NCBI RefSeq assembly: GCF_000425905.1
Contig: NZ_AUEI01000009.1
Location: forward strand, 1-62,403
Reading direction: 5' to 3'
Origin: Lactobacillus psittaci DSM 15354
GTDB lineage: Bacteria; Bacillota; Bacilli; Lactobacillales; Lactobacillaceae
DNA length: 62,403 nucleotides
Positions 24,125 to 36,046 of the stretch are shown here, in pieces (positions within the stretch are counted from its first letter, which is position 1; each line of letters opens with the position of its first letter). The notes below the pieces were generated by a model that was not told the origin of the DNA, did not search any database, and worked only from the letters and a program-made list of their open reading frames with translations. The position numbers were made by a program, and so were the translations under genes.

Positions 24125-26764
24125 TTGCCACAAAAATTTTATACTCAAACAATTCAAGCTATTGAGCAAGAATTAGACACTAGCGAAAAGGTGGGGCTTG
24201 CTCAAGTTGAAGCTCAAAGACGCTTAGCAAAAAATGGTAAGAATGTTTTGGCGAGCCAAAAGAAAAAGAGTATGTTTAGCAAGTTCTTGGATCAGTTCAA
24301 AGATTTTATGATTTTGGTCCTAATTCTTGCTGCTATCGTAAGCGGAGTAGTTGCTGGTGAATGGACTGATGCAGGCATTATTATGTTTGTTGTCATTATG
24401 AATGCAGTCTTAGGAGTAGTTCAAGAATCACGTTCAGAAGCCGCAATTGAAGCTTTGAAGAATATGACAACACCGGAAGCCAGAGTTAAGCGTGATGGTA
24501 AGATTGTTCAAATTCCAAGTACTGAATTAGTAGTTGGTGATATTGTCTTACTTGAAGCTGGAGATGTTGTACCCGCCGATTTAAGATTAGTTACTAGTGA
24601 AAGCTTAAAAATTGAAGAAGCTGCTTTAACTGGCGAATCAGTCCCAGTTGAAAAAGACAAGGCTACTTTAGAAAATAACGATGTAGCCTTGGCAGATAGA
24701 GTCAATATGGCTTATTCTTCCACTAACGTTACGTATGGACGTGGAGAAGGTATTGTGGTCGCCACTGGTATGCAAACTGAAGTTGGTAAAATTGCTACGA
24801 TGATTAATGAAGCAGATGAAACTGATACTCCACTTAAAGAAAGTTTGAATCAACTGGGGAAGACACTTACTTGGATGATTTTGGCAATTTGTGCGGTTGT
24901 CTTTATTGTGGGCGTTTTGCGTAATCCTGCTAATGAAGCTGGATCGAGCTTAATGATTGATATGTTCTTAATAGCAGTTTCTCTTGCCGTAGCCGCAATT
25001 CCAGAAGGGTTACCAGCTATCGTAACAATTATTCTAGCTTTAGGTACCCAAACCATGGCAAAGCATAAGGCAATTGTCAGAAAATTACCAGCTGTTGAAA
25101 CATTGGGAGCAACTGATATTATCTGTTCAGATAAAACAGGAACGCTAACGCAAAATAAGATGACAGTTGAACAGGTTTATTATGACGGGAGTTTACACCA
25201 AGCTAATGAACCTATTGATGAAAATAGCAACTTAATGCAAGTTATGCTTTTAGCTAATGATACTAAGATTGAAGAAACTTTGTTAGGGGATCCTACTGAA
25301 ACTGCTTTGACTCAGTTTGGATTAGATAAAGGCATAGATGTAGCTGAACTGTTAAAAGTTAAGAAAAGAATTCAAGAGGTTCCATTTGACTCTGAACGTA
25401 AGTTAATGAGTACTATTAATGAGTCTGATGGTAAATACTATGTTGCTGTTAAAGGTGCACCTGATGAATTACTTAAGCGCGTAAGTAATTTATCAGCAGT
25501 TGAAAAGGATAAAATTTTAGCAGCTAATAAGGAAATGGCTCAAAATGCTTTAAGAGTTTTGGGCCTAGCATACAAAGAAATAGATCAGCCTTATGAAAAA
25601 GCAACAACCGAAAATGTAGAAAATGATTTGAATTTTGCTGGCTTGGTAGGAATGATTGATCCTGAACGTCCAGAAGCCAAAGAAGCTGTTGCTGAAGCAA
25701 AATCAGCTGGTATTAAGACCGTTATGATTACGGGTGACCACCAAGTGACTGCCCAAGCTATTGCAGAAAGATTGGGTATCATTGAAGCAGGACAAGACAG
25801 CAGAGTTTTAACAGGTAGTGAACTTGATAAATTAGATGATGCATACTTTAAGGCGCATGTAGGTGACTATAGTGTATATGCCCGCGTAAGCCCTGAACAT
25901 AAGGTGAGAATTGTTAAAGCTTGGCAAGCAAATGATAAGATTGTTGCTATGACTGGTGATGGTGTTAATGATGCTCCAAGTTTAAAGCAGGCAGATATCG
26001 GTATTGGTATGGGGATTACAGGGACTGAAGTTTCCAAAGGTGCTAGTGATATGATTTTAGCTGATGATAATTTTGCTACTATCGTTGAAGCTGTTAAACA
26101 AGGTCGAAAAGTCTTTTCAAATATTCAAAAAGCTATTCTTTACTTAATGAGTTGTAATGTTGGTGAAGTTTTAACTGTCTTTATCATGACTATTATGGGT
26201 TGGGACGTTTTACAACCAGTACAACTTCTTTGGATTAACTTGGTAACTGATTCATTGCCTGCAATTGCTTTAGGGGTTGAGCCAATTGAATCTGGAATAA
26301 TGAAGCGCAAACCACGAGGAAAGAAGTCAAACTTCTTTAGCGGTGGTGTTGCAAGTAGTGTGATTTATCAAGGAGTATTAGAAGGAGTTTTAGTTTTAGT
26401 CGTATACATGCTAGGCTTACAGATAGGACCTCATGTTTCAAATCACACCTTACAACATGGAGATGCATTAACTATGGCATTTTTGACTTTAGGTTTGATT
26501 CAATTATTCCATGCCTTTAACTCTAAGTTTATTCACCAATCAATTTTTAGAAAACAAACTTTCAAAAATAAGTGGTTTAATTGGGGAATTATAATTTCAG
26601 CAATTATTATGGCTGCAGTTGAATTACCTTTTTTAACTAATGTCTTTAAAGTCACAGAATTAGATTTAGATCAATGGTTAGCAGTTTTAGGTACAGGCTG
26701 TTTGATGATTTTAATTGTTGAGTTAGTAAAATTAGTACAAAGAAAAACACAAAATTTGAATTAA
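24125..26764 (+). CDS. Cation-transporting P-type ATPase (P2A type, probable Mn2+/Ca2+ efflux)
   Basis: The 879-residue pump has TGES in the actuator domain, phosphorylation Asp336 in CSDKTGTLT, MTGDGVNDAPSLKQAD in the hinge, AAIPEGLP in membrane helix 4 and about 10 membrane helices. This is the layout of P2A Ca2+/Mn2+-ATPases such as YoaB. The TTG start at 24125 is eight bases after AGGAGG. The upstream Mn2+ riboswitch points to Mn2+ export as the physiological role, which fits lactobacilli that accumulate high manganese. That substrate is inferred and not proven by sequence. Confidence 0.92.
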   Translation: MPQKFYTQTIQAIEQELDTSEKVGLAQVEAQRRLAKNGKNVLASQKKKSMFSKFLDQFKDFMILVLILAAIVSGVVAGEWTDAGIIMFVVIMNAVLGVVQESRSEAAIEALKNMTTPEARVKRDGKIVQIPSTELVVGDIVLLEAGDVVPADLRLVTSESLKIEEAALTGESVPVEKDKATLENNDVALADRVNMAYSSTNVTYGRGEGIVVATGMQTEVGKIATMINEADETDTPLKESLNQLGKTLTWMILAICAVVFIVGVLRNPANEAGSSLMIDMFLIAVSLAVAAIPEGLPAIVTIILALGTQTMAKHKAIVRKLPAVETLGATDIICSDKTGTLTQNKMTVEQVYYDGSLHQANEPIDENSNLMQVMLLANDTKIEETLLGDPTETALTQFGLDKGIDVAELLKVKKRIQEVPFDSERKLMSTINESDGKYYVAVKGAPDELLKRVSNLSAVEKDKILAANKEMAQNALRVLGLAYKEIDQPYEKATTENVENDLNFAGLVGMIDPERPEAKEAVAEAKSAGIKTVMITGDHQVTAQAIAERLGIIEAGQDSRVLTGSELDKLDDAYFKAHVGDYSVYARVSPEHKVRIVKAWQANDKIVAMTGDGVNDAPSLKQADIGIGMGITGTEVSKGASDMILADDNFATIVEAVKQGRKVFSNIQKAILYLMSCNVGEVLTVFIMTIMGWDVLQPVQLLWINLVTDSLPAIALGVEPIESGIMKRKPRGKKSNFFSGGVASSVIYQGVLEGVLVLVVYMLGLQIGPHVSNHTLQHGDALTMAFLTLGLIQLFHAFNSKFIHQSIFRKQTFKNKWFNWGIIISAIIMAAVELPFLTNVFKVTELDLDQWLAVLGTGCLMILIVELVKLVQRKTQNLN

Positions 26765-26771
26765 TAAAGAA

Positions 26772-26800
26772 ATAAGTGGTATTTATGCCACTTATTTTTT
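26772..26800 (+). terminator. Terminator of the P-type ATPase gene
   Basis: ATAAGTGG pairs with CCACTTAT around TATTTATG, followed by a T run. The next gene's promoter starts immediately after it. Confidence 0.85.
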
Positions 26801-26802
26801 TA

Positions 26803-26811
26803 TGCTAAAAT
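26803..26811 (+). promoter_or_regulatory. Extended -10 promoter of the SprT-like gene (likely leaderless)
   Basis: TGCTAAAAT is an extended -10 element that would start transcription 7-8 bases later, at or next to the ATG at 26819. No ribosome binding site lies between them. Confidence 0.5.
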
Positions 26812-26818
26812 TTGCATT

Positions 26819-27274
26819 ATGAATGAAAAAGAACTAACACAACTTGTTAAAGCAATTTCACTTAAATATTTTGACTATCCTTTTGATGGGCAAGTAATTA
26901 TCAATTATCGCTTTAAAACTACAGGCGGAAGATATCATTTAAATGATCACCATATTGAAATTAATGCTCATTTTTTAAAGAAAAAATATTATCAAGACTT
27001 AGTTGGTATTATCAAACATGAACTTTGTCATTATTATTTACATGTTCATCATTTGGGCTATCGTCATCGAGATCAAGATTTTAAATATTTATTGAAAAAG
27101 GTTGGAGCTAGTCGCTATGCTCCTGATATCGGCTTACGTAAAAAGCCTAAATACCTTTATTGTTGCCATAATTGCGGACAGAGATATCCCAGGCAGAGAC
27201 GTTTAAATACGAGACGATTTTTATGTGGTAAATGTCATGGAAAATTATTTCTTTTAAAAAAAGACTTGCATTAA
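26819..27274 (+). CDS. SprT-like zinc metalloprotein
   Basis: The 151-residue protein has an HExxH zinc site, H67ELCH71, followed by YYLHVHHLGYRH. A C-terminal zinc ribbon carries CHNC and CGKC pairs. This matches the bacterial SprT-like family, related to the SPRTN protease domain; the bacterial function is unclear. ATG 26819 is the only good start, because no other Met or ribosome binding site exists nearby. It sits right at the predicted transcription start, so translation is probably leaderless. Confidence 0.88.
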   Translation: MNEKELTQLVKAISLKYFDYPFDGQVIINYRFKTTGGRYHLNDHHIEINAHFLKKKYYQDLVGIIKHELCHYYLHVHHLGYRHRDQDFKYLLKKVGASRYAPDIGLRKKPKYLYCCHNCGQRYPRQRRLNTRRFLCGKCHGKLFLLKKDLH

Positions 27275-27306
27275 TATAAAATTTACGATATCATATTTAA
27301 GTGTTC

Positions 27307-27392
27307 GCGGGCGTGGCGGAATGGCAGACGCGCAAGACTAAGGATCTTGTGATCGCTTTTAGATCGTGGAAGTTCGAGTCTTCTCGCCCGCA
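27307..27392 (+). tRNA. tRNA-Leu (AAG)
   Basis: An 86-base class II tRNA has acceptor stem GCGGGCG/CGCCCGC, discriminator A and anticodon loop CTAAGGA (AAG, Leu). The long variable arm is GATCGC...GATC-type. It is followed by its own terminator. Confidence 0.95.
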
Positions 27393-27400
27393 CTCATCGA

Positions 27401-27430
27401 GGAAGTTGCAACTAGCAACTTCCTTTTTTT
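27401..27430 (+). terminator. Terminator of tRNA-Leu
   Basis: GGAAGTTGC pairs with GCAACTTCC around AACTA, followed by seven T residues. Confidence 0.9.
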
Positions 27431-27496
27431 GTTAAGCTTTGATAGTTGGCTATACAAAATGCTAACTTTTGTTTAAAATTGCAGATAGGTGAAAGA

Positions 27497-28084
27497 ATGA
27501 GACAAAAACGTACGCAGAATATGGTTATTATCGCGATTTTTACGGCGCTTTTATTATTAGAAATTTTTATTCCTAATCTTGGAAATATCCATCTTTTTCC
27601 TGGCTTGCCGGCGATAACGACAATTCCATTAACAGTTGCAGTTTTTGCAAATTTACAGTCTTATCAATTCAGCTTTTGGTTTGGCGCTCTTTGGGGGCTT
27701 TTAAGCTTGTTAATGGCATATCTTGCACCTGGAGATTTGGTAACGGTGATTCTTTTTCAAAATCCACTAATTGCTGTCCTACCACGGGCCTTAGCAGGGT
27801 TAAGTGCAGGGATAATTGCTAAAAAGTCAGGATATATTTATCAATTTTTAAGTGGTGCTTTAGCTAGTTTAATGAATACTGGGCTTGTAATTTTACTAGC
27901 CAGTGTTTTTTATCAAAACAATTCAACTTTGTTAAATCATTTAAAAGCTGGTCCAAGTGCTAGTTTATTTATTATTTTAATTTCTAGCTTAGCATTGAAT
28001 GGTATACTAGAATTGATTTTTAGTGCAGTTTTGACACCATTACTTGTTACACCACTCAAGCAAATTTTAATTAAGAAAAAATAG
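27497..28084 (+). CDS. ECF transporter S component
   Basis: The 195-residue membrane protein has about six helices, the size and pattern of substrate-binding S components of energy-coupling-factor vitamin transporters. The N-terminal part is NMVIIAIFTALLLLEIFIPN. It would work with a shared EcfT-EcfA1-EcfA2 module encoded elsewhere. The vitamin is not evident from sequence or context. ATG 27497 follows AGGTGAAAG; the frame extends upstream but without a ribosome binding site. A glucosaminidase gene follows after nine bases. Confidence 0.83.
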   Translation: MRQKRTQNMVIIAIFTALLLLEIFIPNLGNIHLFPGLPAITTIPLTVAVFANLQSYQFSFWFGALWGLLSLLMAYLAPGDLVTVILFQNPLIAVLPRALAGLSAGIIAKKSGYIYQFLSGALASLMNTGLVILLASVFYQNNSTLLNHLKAGPSASLFIILISSLALNGILELIFSAVLTPLLVTPLKQILIKKK

Positions 28085-28093
28085 GGGAAGAAT

Positions 28094-28738
28094 ATGGCGC
28101 GCTCAAAGAGTCGAATTTCGAAGAATACATTAATTCTAATTAAAGTATTTGGAGTTTTATTAATTTTAGTTGTAGGATTTGTCTGTTTTAAATATTATCG
28201 TAGACAGGCTTTAAACAGTGAATTAATTCGTCAAGAGCAACTTGCTCGTGAGCAAGAAGCGGCTAAAGAACTCAAAATTAAGACAGATTTTATTAAGATG
28301 ATTGGACCCATCGCACAAAAGGCTGATCAAGGCTTTGCGCTATTACCTAGCATTACAATTGCACAGGCCTGTCTAGAAAGTAACTATGGTCAAAGTGACT
28401 TATCGCAAAAGTATAACAACTTATTTGGAGTAAAAAGTAGTGATCCTAATACTTCAAAGGTGCTTTCAACTAAGGAATATGTAAATGGAAAATGGATTGT
28501 AGTTAAAGCACGTTTCCAAGTTTATGATTCTTATGAAGCTTCAATTCAGGCTCATGCAAGATTATTTCAAGAAGGAACAAGTTGGAATAAAGATCAGTAT
28601 GCCCACGTTTTAGCAGCAAAAGACTACAAGAGTCAAGCTAAAGCATTAGTTACAGATGGCTATGCAACAGATCCTGACTATGCTACTAAGTTAATTAATT
28701 TGATTGAACAATTTAACCTAAATCGTTTTGATAATTAG
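28094..28738 (+). CDS. Membrane-anchored glucosaminidase (GH73 type)
   Basis: The 214-residue protein has an N-terminal basic stretch and one membrane anchor (about residues 13-35). A short Gln/Glu-rich coiled segment leads into a GH73 endo-beta-N-acetylglucosaminidase domain with catalytic Glu95 in QACLESNYGQSDLS and the family NNLFGVK motif. It should cut peptidoglycan glycan strands at the outer membrane face, probably in septum or wall remodelling. It lacks wall-binding repeats; the anchor replaces them. It is likely co-transcribed with the ECF S component. Confidence 0.9.
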   Translation: MARSKSRISKNTLILIKVFGVLLILVVGFVCFKYYRRQALNSELIRQEQLAREQEAAKELKIKTDFIKMIGPIAQKADQGFALLPSITIAQACLESNYGQSDLSQKYNNLFGVKSSDPNTSKVLSTKEYVNGKWIVVKARFQVYDSYEASIQAHARLFQEGTSWNKDQYAHVLAAKDYKSQAKALVTDGYATDPDYATKLINLIEQFNLNRFDN

Positions 28739-28752
28739 TATATTTTTTAATG

Positions 28753-28782
28753 GTCTTCTTCATTAACGAAGAAGACTTTTTT
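28753..28782 (+). terminator. Terminator after the glucosaminidase gene
   Basis: GTCTTCTT pairs with AAGAAGAC around CATTAACG, followed by T residues. It overlaps the predicted promoter of pcrA. Confidence 0.85.
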
Positions 28783-28791
28783 AGTTATAAT
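28763..28791 (+). promoter_or_regulatory. Promoter of the pcrA-ligA-gatCAB operon
   Basis: TTAACG (28763-28768) and a perfect TATAAT (28786-28791) are 17 bases apart, 40 bases upstream of pcrA. The -35 lies inside the preceding terminator hairpin. Confidence 0.55.
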
Positions 28792-28830
28792 GGAAAGTAC
28801 GTGTTAATTTTTTCGTGAAAGGATTAAGTT

Positions 28831-31074
28831 ATGAGCCGGGAGACTATTTTAAAAGGATTAAATCCGCAACAACAAGAAGCAGTGGAGACCACTGAGGGTC
28901 CATTATTAGTTGTGGCTGGAGCTGGTAGTGGTAAGACTAGCGTATTAACCAGGAGAATCGCTTATTTAGTTGAAGAAAAAGGCGTTGCCCCTTGGAATAT
29001 CTTGGCAATTACTTTTACTAATAAAGCTGCTAATGAAATGCGTGAACGTGTGCAACAACTTTTAGGACCAGCAGCTGAGAGTATTTGGATGTCAACTTTT
29101 CATGCTCTATGCGTACGAATTTTACGTCGTGATGCTGAAAAAATTGGTTATTCACGCAACTTTTCAATTGCTGATTCTAGTGAACAAGTAACTTTAGTTA
29201 AAAGAATCCAAAAAGATTTGAACATCAATCCTAAGATGTACAATCCTAAAGCTATCTTGTCAGCAATTTCTAATGCTAAAAACGATTTGTTAGATTATAA
29301 AGCTTATGAAGCTACTGCAAAAAGTCCTTTTGAAAAAGTCGTTAGTGAAGTTTATCAAGAATATCAAAAACGGTTATTAAAAGACCAAATTATGGACTTT
29401 GATGATTTAATCATGCAGACTTTGGTTCTATTTAAAAAAGATAATGAGACTTTAAGCTTTTACCAAAATAAGTTTCGCTATTTATTAGTTGACGAATACC
29501 AGGATACCAACGAAGCGCAATATCAATTGTGTCATTATTTAGCAGCAAAATCCCACAATATTTGTGTTGTTGGGGATGCTGATCAGTCAATTTATGGTTG
29601 GCGTGGGGCTAACATGGAAAATATCTTGAATTTTGAACAAGATTATAAAAAAGCTGGCGTTCAAACAGTTAAGCTAGAACAAAATTATCGTTCAACCGGC
29701 CATATTTTGAAAGCAGCTAATAGTGTTATCAAGAATAACCAAAACCGGAAAGTAAAGAATTTATGGACCGATAAGGGTGATGGCGCCAAGATTAGTTATT
29801 ACCGTGCTGCTAGTGGTAATGATGAAGCTTTATATGTTATTTCTAAAATAACCGAAGCTGTAAAGACTGGAAAAAGAAAATATCAAGATTTTGCGGTTTT
29901 ATATCGAACGAATGCCCAATCTCGTAACATGGAAGAAGCACTAGTAAAGTCAAATATTCCATATCAAATTGTTGGTGGGCACAAGTTCTATGACCGTAAA
30001 GAAATTAAGGATATTATTGCGTACTTAAAACTAGTCGCTAATACTTCTGATACCATGAGTTTTAACCGAATCGTTAATGTACCAAAACGAGGAATTGGAG
30101 CTACTACAGTTGAGAAGCTAACTAGTTTTGCAGCCAGTAATAATTTAGGAATTGGAGATGCTTTAGCAAATTTAGCTTTAGCCCCAATTTCAAGTGCAGC
30201 AAGTAAAAAATTGGCTGATTTCAATACTAAGTTAATGGATTGTGTGGCTTATAGTAAAAGTCATGGCGTTACCGGCTTAACTGAAAAGATTTTAGAAGAT
30301 TTTGGGTATACTGATGCTTTAAGGAAAGAAAAAACTATTGAAGCTGACAGCCGCTTAGATAACTTAGATGAATTCTTGACCGTAACTAAGAGATTTGATG
30401 ATAATTATGAAGCTGAAGATGATGAAAGCTTACCAGTTAATGATTTCTTGAGTGAAGTTACTTTGTTAAGTGACCAAGATGATATTGAAGACAAAGAAAA
30501 TCAGTTAACCTTAATGACTTTACATGCTGCTAAAGGACTTGAATTTCCGGTAGTCTTTTTAGTAGGGATGGAAGAAGGGTTGTTCCCACTTTCACGTGCA
30601 AGTCTAGATGATGAACAACTAGAAGAAGAACGGCGTTTAGCTTATGTAGGGATTACTCGAGCAAGAGAGAAATTGTACATTACCAATGCCTTTTCAAGAA
30701 TGATGTATGGTAAAACTAATGCAAATCCACCTTCTCGCTTTATTGATGAAATTGATAGTAGCGATATCGAGCCTGAGTATAGTCAATCACCAGCAAATAA
30801 TACATATAAACGGGCAAATGTACAAAATGTTCCATTTGCTAAAGCGAATGAAAGTCGGCGTAGCGCGGTTTATACGCCTAAAAAGGCCAGTGGTGCAGTT
30901 GGAGCTGAAAAAGAAGGTTGGGTTGTTGGTCAACAAGTTATGCATAAGGCTTGGGGACGCGGTGTAGTTGTGAAAGTCAACGGTTCAGGCGAAGATATGG
31001 AATTAGATATCGCTTTTGAAGGTAAAGGAATTAAACGTCTTTTAGCAGCTTTTGCGCCGATTAAAAAGGTATAA
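28831..31074 (+). CDS. pcrA: ATP-dependent DNA helicase PcrA
   Basis: The 747-residue UvrD/Rep-family 3'-5' helicase acts in DNA repair and rolling-circle replication. It shows the Walker A motif AGAGSGKTS near residue 30, LLVDEYQDTN (motif II), GDADQSIYGWRGA (motif III), QNYRST, LMTLHAAKGLEF (motif V) and VGITRAREKLY (motif VI). The C-terminal tudor-like tail GWVVGQQVMHKAWGRGVV is the RNA polymerase-interaction domain typical of PcrA. It heads an operon with ligA, the same order as in many Bacilli. Confidence 0.97.
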   Translation: MSRETILKGLNPQQQEAVETTEGPLLVVAGAGSGKTSVLTRRIAYLVEEKGVAPWNILAITFTNKAANEMRERVQQLLGPAAESIWMSTFHALCVRILRRDAEKIGYSRNFSIADSSEQVTLVKRIQKDLNINPKMYNPKAILSAISNAKNDLLDYKAYEATAKSPFEKVVSEVYQEYQKRLLKDQIMDFDDLIMQTLVLFKKDNETLSFYQNKFRYLLVDEYQDTNEAQYQLCHYLAAKSHNICVVGDADQSIYGWRGANMENILNFEQDYKKAGVQTVKLEQNYRSTGHILKAANSVIKNNQNRKVKNLWTDKGDGAKISYYRAASGNDEALYVISKITEAVKTGKRKYQDFAVLYRTNAQSRNMEEALVKSNIPYQIVGGHKFYDRKEIKDIIAYLKLVANTSDTMSFNRIVNVPKRGIGATTVEKLTSFAASNNLGIGDALANLALAPISSAASKKLADFNTKLMDCVAYSKSHGVTGLTEKILEDFGYTDALRKEKTIEADSRLDNLDEFLTVTKRFDDNYEAEDDESLPVNDFLSEVTLLSDQDDIEDKENQLTLMTLHAAKGLEFPVVFLVGMEEGLFPLSRASLDDEQLEEERRLAYVGITRAREKLYITNAFSRMMYGKTNANPPSRFIDEIDSSDIEPEYSQSPANNTYKRANVQNVPFAKANESRRSAVYTPKKASGAVGAEKEGWVVGQQVMHKAWGRGVVVKVNGSGEDMELDIAFEGKGIKRLLAAFAPIKKV

Positions 31075-31102
31075 TAAAGCTATCTAAGCGTATTTATTAT
31101 AA

Positions 31103-33121
<2,019 letters not shown>

Positions 33122-33136
33122 AAGGGATCAGTAATT

Positions 33137-34288
33137 GTGAAAAAGATTTTACGCATTGCATTAATTTCTGCTTCCGCGGTCCTGCTAGCAGGGTGTGGGC
33201 GTTTGAAAGATTCAAATTTAGCAAATAACGCAACAACGACCTCAACGTCGAACAATAAAAAAAGTTATCAAACTACTTCAACTAGTAAAAATGGGTACAC
33301 TGTTTTATTAAAAAATGGTCAATATGTAACTAGTCCTACTTCAGGGATGACAGCAACTGATAATGACAACAGTGTTGATGAAGATGCACTTGAACGCGGG
33401 CTGGTTAAAATTTCTAAAAATAAATTTTCAACCGGTAACTATGTTTTTGAAGAAGGCCAACAAATCAGTGCTGCTACAATGACTGACTGGTTGAAGCGTA
33501 AGTCTAAGTCGAATCCAGATGGTTTAAATCCAGTAAATAACGGTAAAAAAGCTGCAGATAAGCGGAATCCTGTTATGTTAGAACAAGTATTAGAGCAAGA
33601 TTATTTAACAGGCTCTGGCTCGAATTATAAATTATCTGGAATCTCACTTGGATTAGCAATGAACAGTGTTGATTATTATCAAAAGACTACTGATGGGCCG
33701 GAATATTCAACTACTATTTCTAGGGAAAAGCAAGAAGCTTACGGTAAAGAAGTAGCGGAAAAGATTATTTCTCGTTTACGTAAGAAAAAGAATATGAAAA
33801 ATATTCCAATTGTTGTAGGGCTCTTTTCTAAGACTTCGAAGGATTCCTTAGTTGGTGGTTCTTACTTTAGTTATGGAATTAGCGAGGGTAATAGTAGTAA
33901 AATAACTACATGGAAGAATATTTCCGAGAAAACTCAGGTTTTACCAACCGTTAATAATGCTAGTCCAATCAACAGTGATGATGCTAGTGCATTTAACAGT
34001 TTTAAAACTGCTATTCAGAACTACTTCCCTAATGTAAGTGGGGTTATTGCAACAACCAGATATGAAGATGGTAAGTTGAGCCAAGAAAATATCTCAATTA
34101 CTACTCAATTTTATGGTTATATGCAAATTCAGAGTTTTACGCGTTTGGTCTTAGCACAAGCTAAGAAGTATTTGGCAAAAGATGTACCAATTGAAATAAA
34201 GATTGGTTCAGTTAATGATACACAAGCCGTAATTTATAAAAATAGTAGTGATGATAACTACAATACCCATATTTATGGTGGAGAATAA
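33137..34288 (+). CDS. camS: CamS-family sex pheromone lipoprotein
   Basis: The 383-residue lipoprotein precursor has a short signal with lipobox LLAGC (Cys21). The mature protein belongs to the CamS family. In enterococci the signal peptide of this family gives rise to a pheromone such as cAM373. The Ser/Thr/Asn-rich linker follows the Cys. The conserved place between ligA and gatC matches other Bacilli (YerH position). GTG 33137 follows GGGATC weakly. The role of the mature protein is unknown. Confidence 0.92.
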   Translation: MKKILRIALISASAVLLAGCGRLKDSNLANNATTTSTSNNKKSYQTTSTSKNGYTVLLKNGQYVTSPTSGMTATDNDNSVDEDALERGLVKISKNKFSTGNYVFEEGQQISAATMTDWLKRKSKSNPDGLNPVNNGKKAADKRNPVMLEQVLEQDYLTGSGSNYKLSGISLGLAMNSVDYYQKTTDGPEYSTTISREKQEAYGKEVAEKIISRLRKKKNMKNIPIVVGLFSKTSKDSLVGGSYFSYGISEGNSSKITTWKNISEKTQVLPTVNNASPINSDDASAFNSFKTAIQNYFPNVSGVIATTRYEDGKLSQENISITTQFYGYMQIQSFTRLVLAQAKKYLAKDVPIEIKIGSVNDTQAVIYKNSSDDNYNTHIYGGE

Positions 34289-34301
34289 GGAGGTAATATT
34301 G

Positions 34302-34604
34302 GTGGAAATTACAAAAGAAGAAATTAAGCACGTGGCAGCTTTGTCACGACTTGAATTCAAAGATGAAGAGTTAGATCAATTCACTTCTCAAATGGATAAG
34401 ATCATTGAAATGGCAGAACAATTGGGAGAAGTTGATACTGAAGGTGTTCCTGAAACAACCCAAGTTGTTGATCGCGATACTGTTTATCGTGAAGATAAGC
34501 CAGAACACTGGCAAGACCGCAAGGAAATGCTTAAAAACGTTCCCGAAACTACTGATGGCTTCATTAAGGTGCCAGTAATTATTGATAAGGACGATAACGA
34601 TTAA
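34302..34604 (+). CDS. gatC: Asp/Glu-tRNA amidotransferase subunit C
   Basis: The 100-residue subunit stabilises GatAB, the complex that converts misacylated Glu-tRNA-Gln (and Asp-tRNA-Asn) to the correct amide. It starts [23 protein letters not shown], the family signature. GTG 34302 is eight bases after AAGGAGG; TTG 34299 is the alternative. A longer N-terminus would overlap camS. It overlaps gatA by one base. The tRNA-Gln and tRNA-Asn genes in this window are its likely substrates. Confidence 0.96.
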   Translation: MEITKEEIKHVAALSRLEFKDEELDQFTSQMDKIIEMAEQLGEVDTEGVPETTQVVDRDTVYREDKPEHWQDRKEMLKNVPETTDGFIKVPVIIDKDDND

Positions 34605-36043
34605 TGAAATACTTAAACGAAACTATTGACTCTTTAAACCAAAAATTAGCTAGCGGTGAAGTTGATGCTCAAAAGTTAGCTGATGAAACAATTGAAAATA
34701 TTAAGGCTACTGATAAAGATATCAATGCTTTTATTACTGTTGATGAAGATGCAAAAGCCAGTGAAAATTTGGACTTTGCTAATAAATTGGCAGGTATCCC
34801 TGTTGCAATCAAAGATAACATTGTAACTAATGGCTTAAAAACTACTGCAGCAAGTCATATCTTGGATAACTTTATCCCGGTATATGATGCTACTGTAGTA
34901 TCTAAGCTTAAAGATGCTGGAGCAACTATTATTGGTAAGACCAACTTGGATGAATTTGCAATGGGTTCAAGTAATGAAAACTCATACTTTGGTGCAGTTC
35001 ATAACCCTTGGAATTTGGATAAAGTTCCTGGTGGTTCATCAGGTGGGTCTGCAGCAGCTGTTGCTAGTGGTGAAGTTGTGGCAGCTCTTGGTTCAGATAC
35101 TGGTGGTTCAATTCGTCAACCAGCAGCTTTCAACGGTATTTTTGGTATTAAGCCAACTTACGGCCGAGTATCACGTTGGGGCTTGATTGCTTTTGCTTCA
35201 TCACTTGACCAAATTGGTGTTTTAACTAAGCGTGTTAAGGATGCAGCTGAAGTCTTGAATGTTATTAGTGGTGCAGATGAACATGATTCAACTGTTTCTG
35301 AAAAAGCTGTACCTGACTTTACTAAGGCATTAGGTCAAGATGTTAAAGGGTTACGTGTTGCTGTTCCTAAGGAATACATGAGTGATGCTGTCGATGAAGG
35401 TGTTCGTAAAGCAATTCAAGCTCAAATTGATTACCTTAAGGAAAATGGTGCGATTATTAATGAAGTTTCACTTCCTCATACCAAGTATGTAGTGCCAACT
35501 TACTACATCATTGCTTCCAGTGAAGCTAGCTCAAACCTTCAAAGATATGATGGTATTCGTTATGGTTACCGCGCTAAGGATACCAAGAACTTGCTTGATG
35601 TATATGTTAAGTCTCGTTCTGAAGGCTTTGGTGAAGAAGTTAAGCGCCGTATTATGTTAGGTTCATTTGCTTTATCAGCTGGTTCATATGACAAGTTCTT
35701 TAGACAAGCAAGTAAGGTTAGAACTTTAATCTGCCGCGACTTTGATAAGATTTTTGAAGATAATGATGTAATTGTTGGTCCAACAACTACTGAACCTGCA
35801 TTTGAAATTGGTTCAGAAGTTAAGGACCCAATTAAGATGTACAATAACGATATTTTGACTATTTCTGCAAATATGTCTGGTGTTCCAGCTGCTAGTGTTC
35901 CTGCAGGTTTAGTTGATGGTATGCCTGTTGGTTTACAAATTATGGCTAAGAGATTCGATGAAGAATCTGTTTTCCGTGTTGCTGACTTTATTGAACGTAA
36001 CAACAAGTTTTATGAAAAGAAACCAGCTGGATTGGAGGATTAA
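34604..36043 (+). CDS. gatA: Asp/Glu-tRNA amidotransferase subunit A
   Basis: The 479-residue amidase releases ammonia from Gln/Asn for transamidation. The Ser-cisSer-Lys triad is recognisable: Lys in VAIKDNI, and the Ser residues in [16 protein letters not shown] and [12 protein letters not shown]. It sits between gatC and gatB, with one-base and three-base junctions. Confidence 0.98.
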   Translation: MKYLNETIDSLNQKLASGEVDAQKLADETIENIKATDKDINAFITVDEDAKASENLDFANKLAGIPVAIKDNIVTNGLKTTAASHILDNFIPVYDATVVSKLKDAGATIIGKTNLDEFAMGSSNENSYFGAVHNPWNLDKVPGGSSGGSAAAVASGEVVAALGSDTGGSIRQPAAFNGIFGIKPTYGRVSRWGLIAFASSLDQIGVLTKRVKDAAEVLNVISGADEHDSTVSEKAVPDFTKALGQDVKGLRVAVPKEYMSDAVDEGVRKAIQAQIDYLKENGAIINEVSLPHTKYVVPTYYIIASSEASSNLQRYDGIRYGYRAKDTKNLLDVYVKSRSEGFGEEVKRRIMLGSFALSAGSYDKFFRQASKVRTLICRDFDKIFEDNDVIVGPTTTEPAFEIGSEVKDPIKMYNNDILTISANMSGVPAASVPAGLVDGMPVGLQIMAKRFDEESVFRVADFIERNNKFYEKKPAGLED

Positions 36044-36046
36044 TTA

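Noticed and set aside
35566-36006. 146-codon frame antisense to gatA
   Set aside because: It is opposite a highly conserved gene, has no ribosome binding site and shows no recognisable domain.
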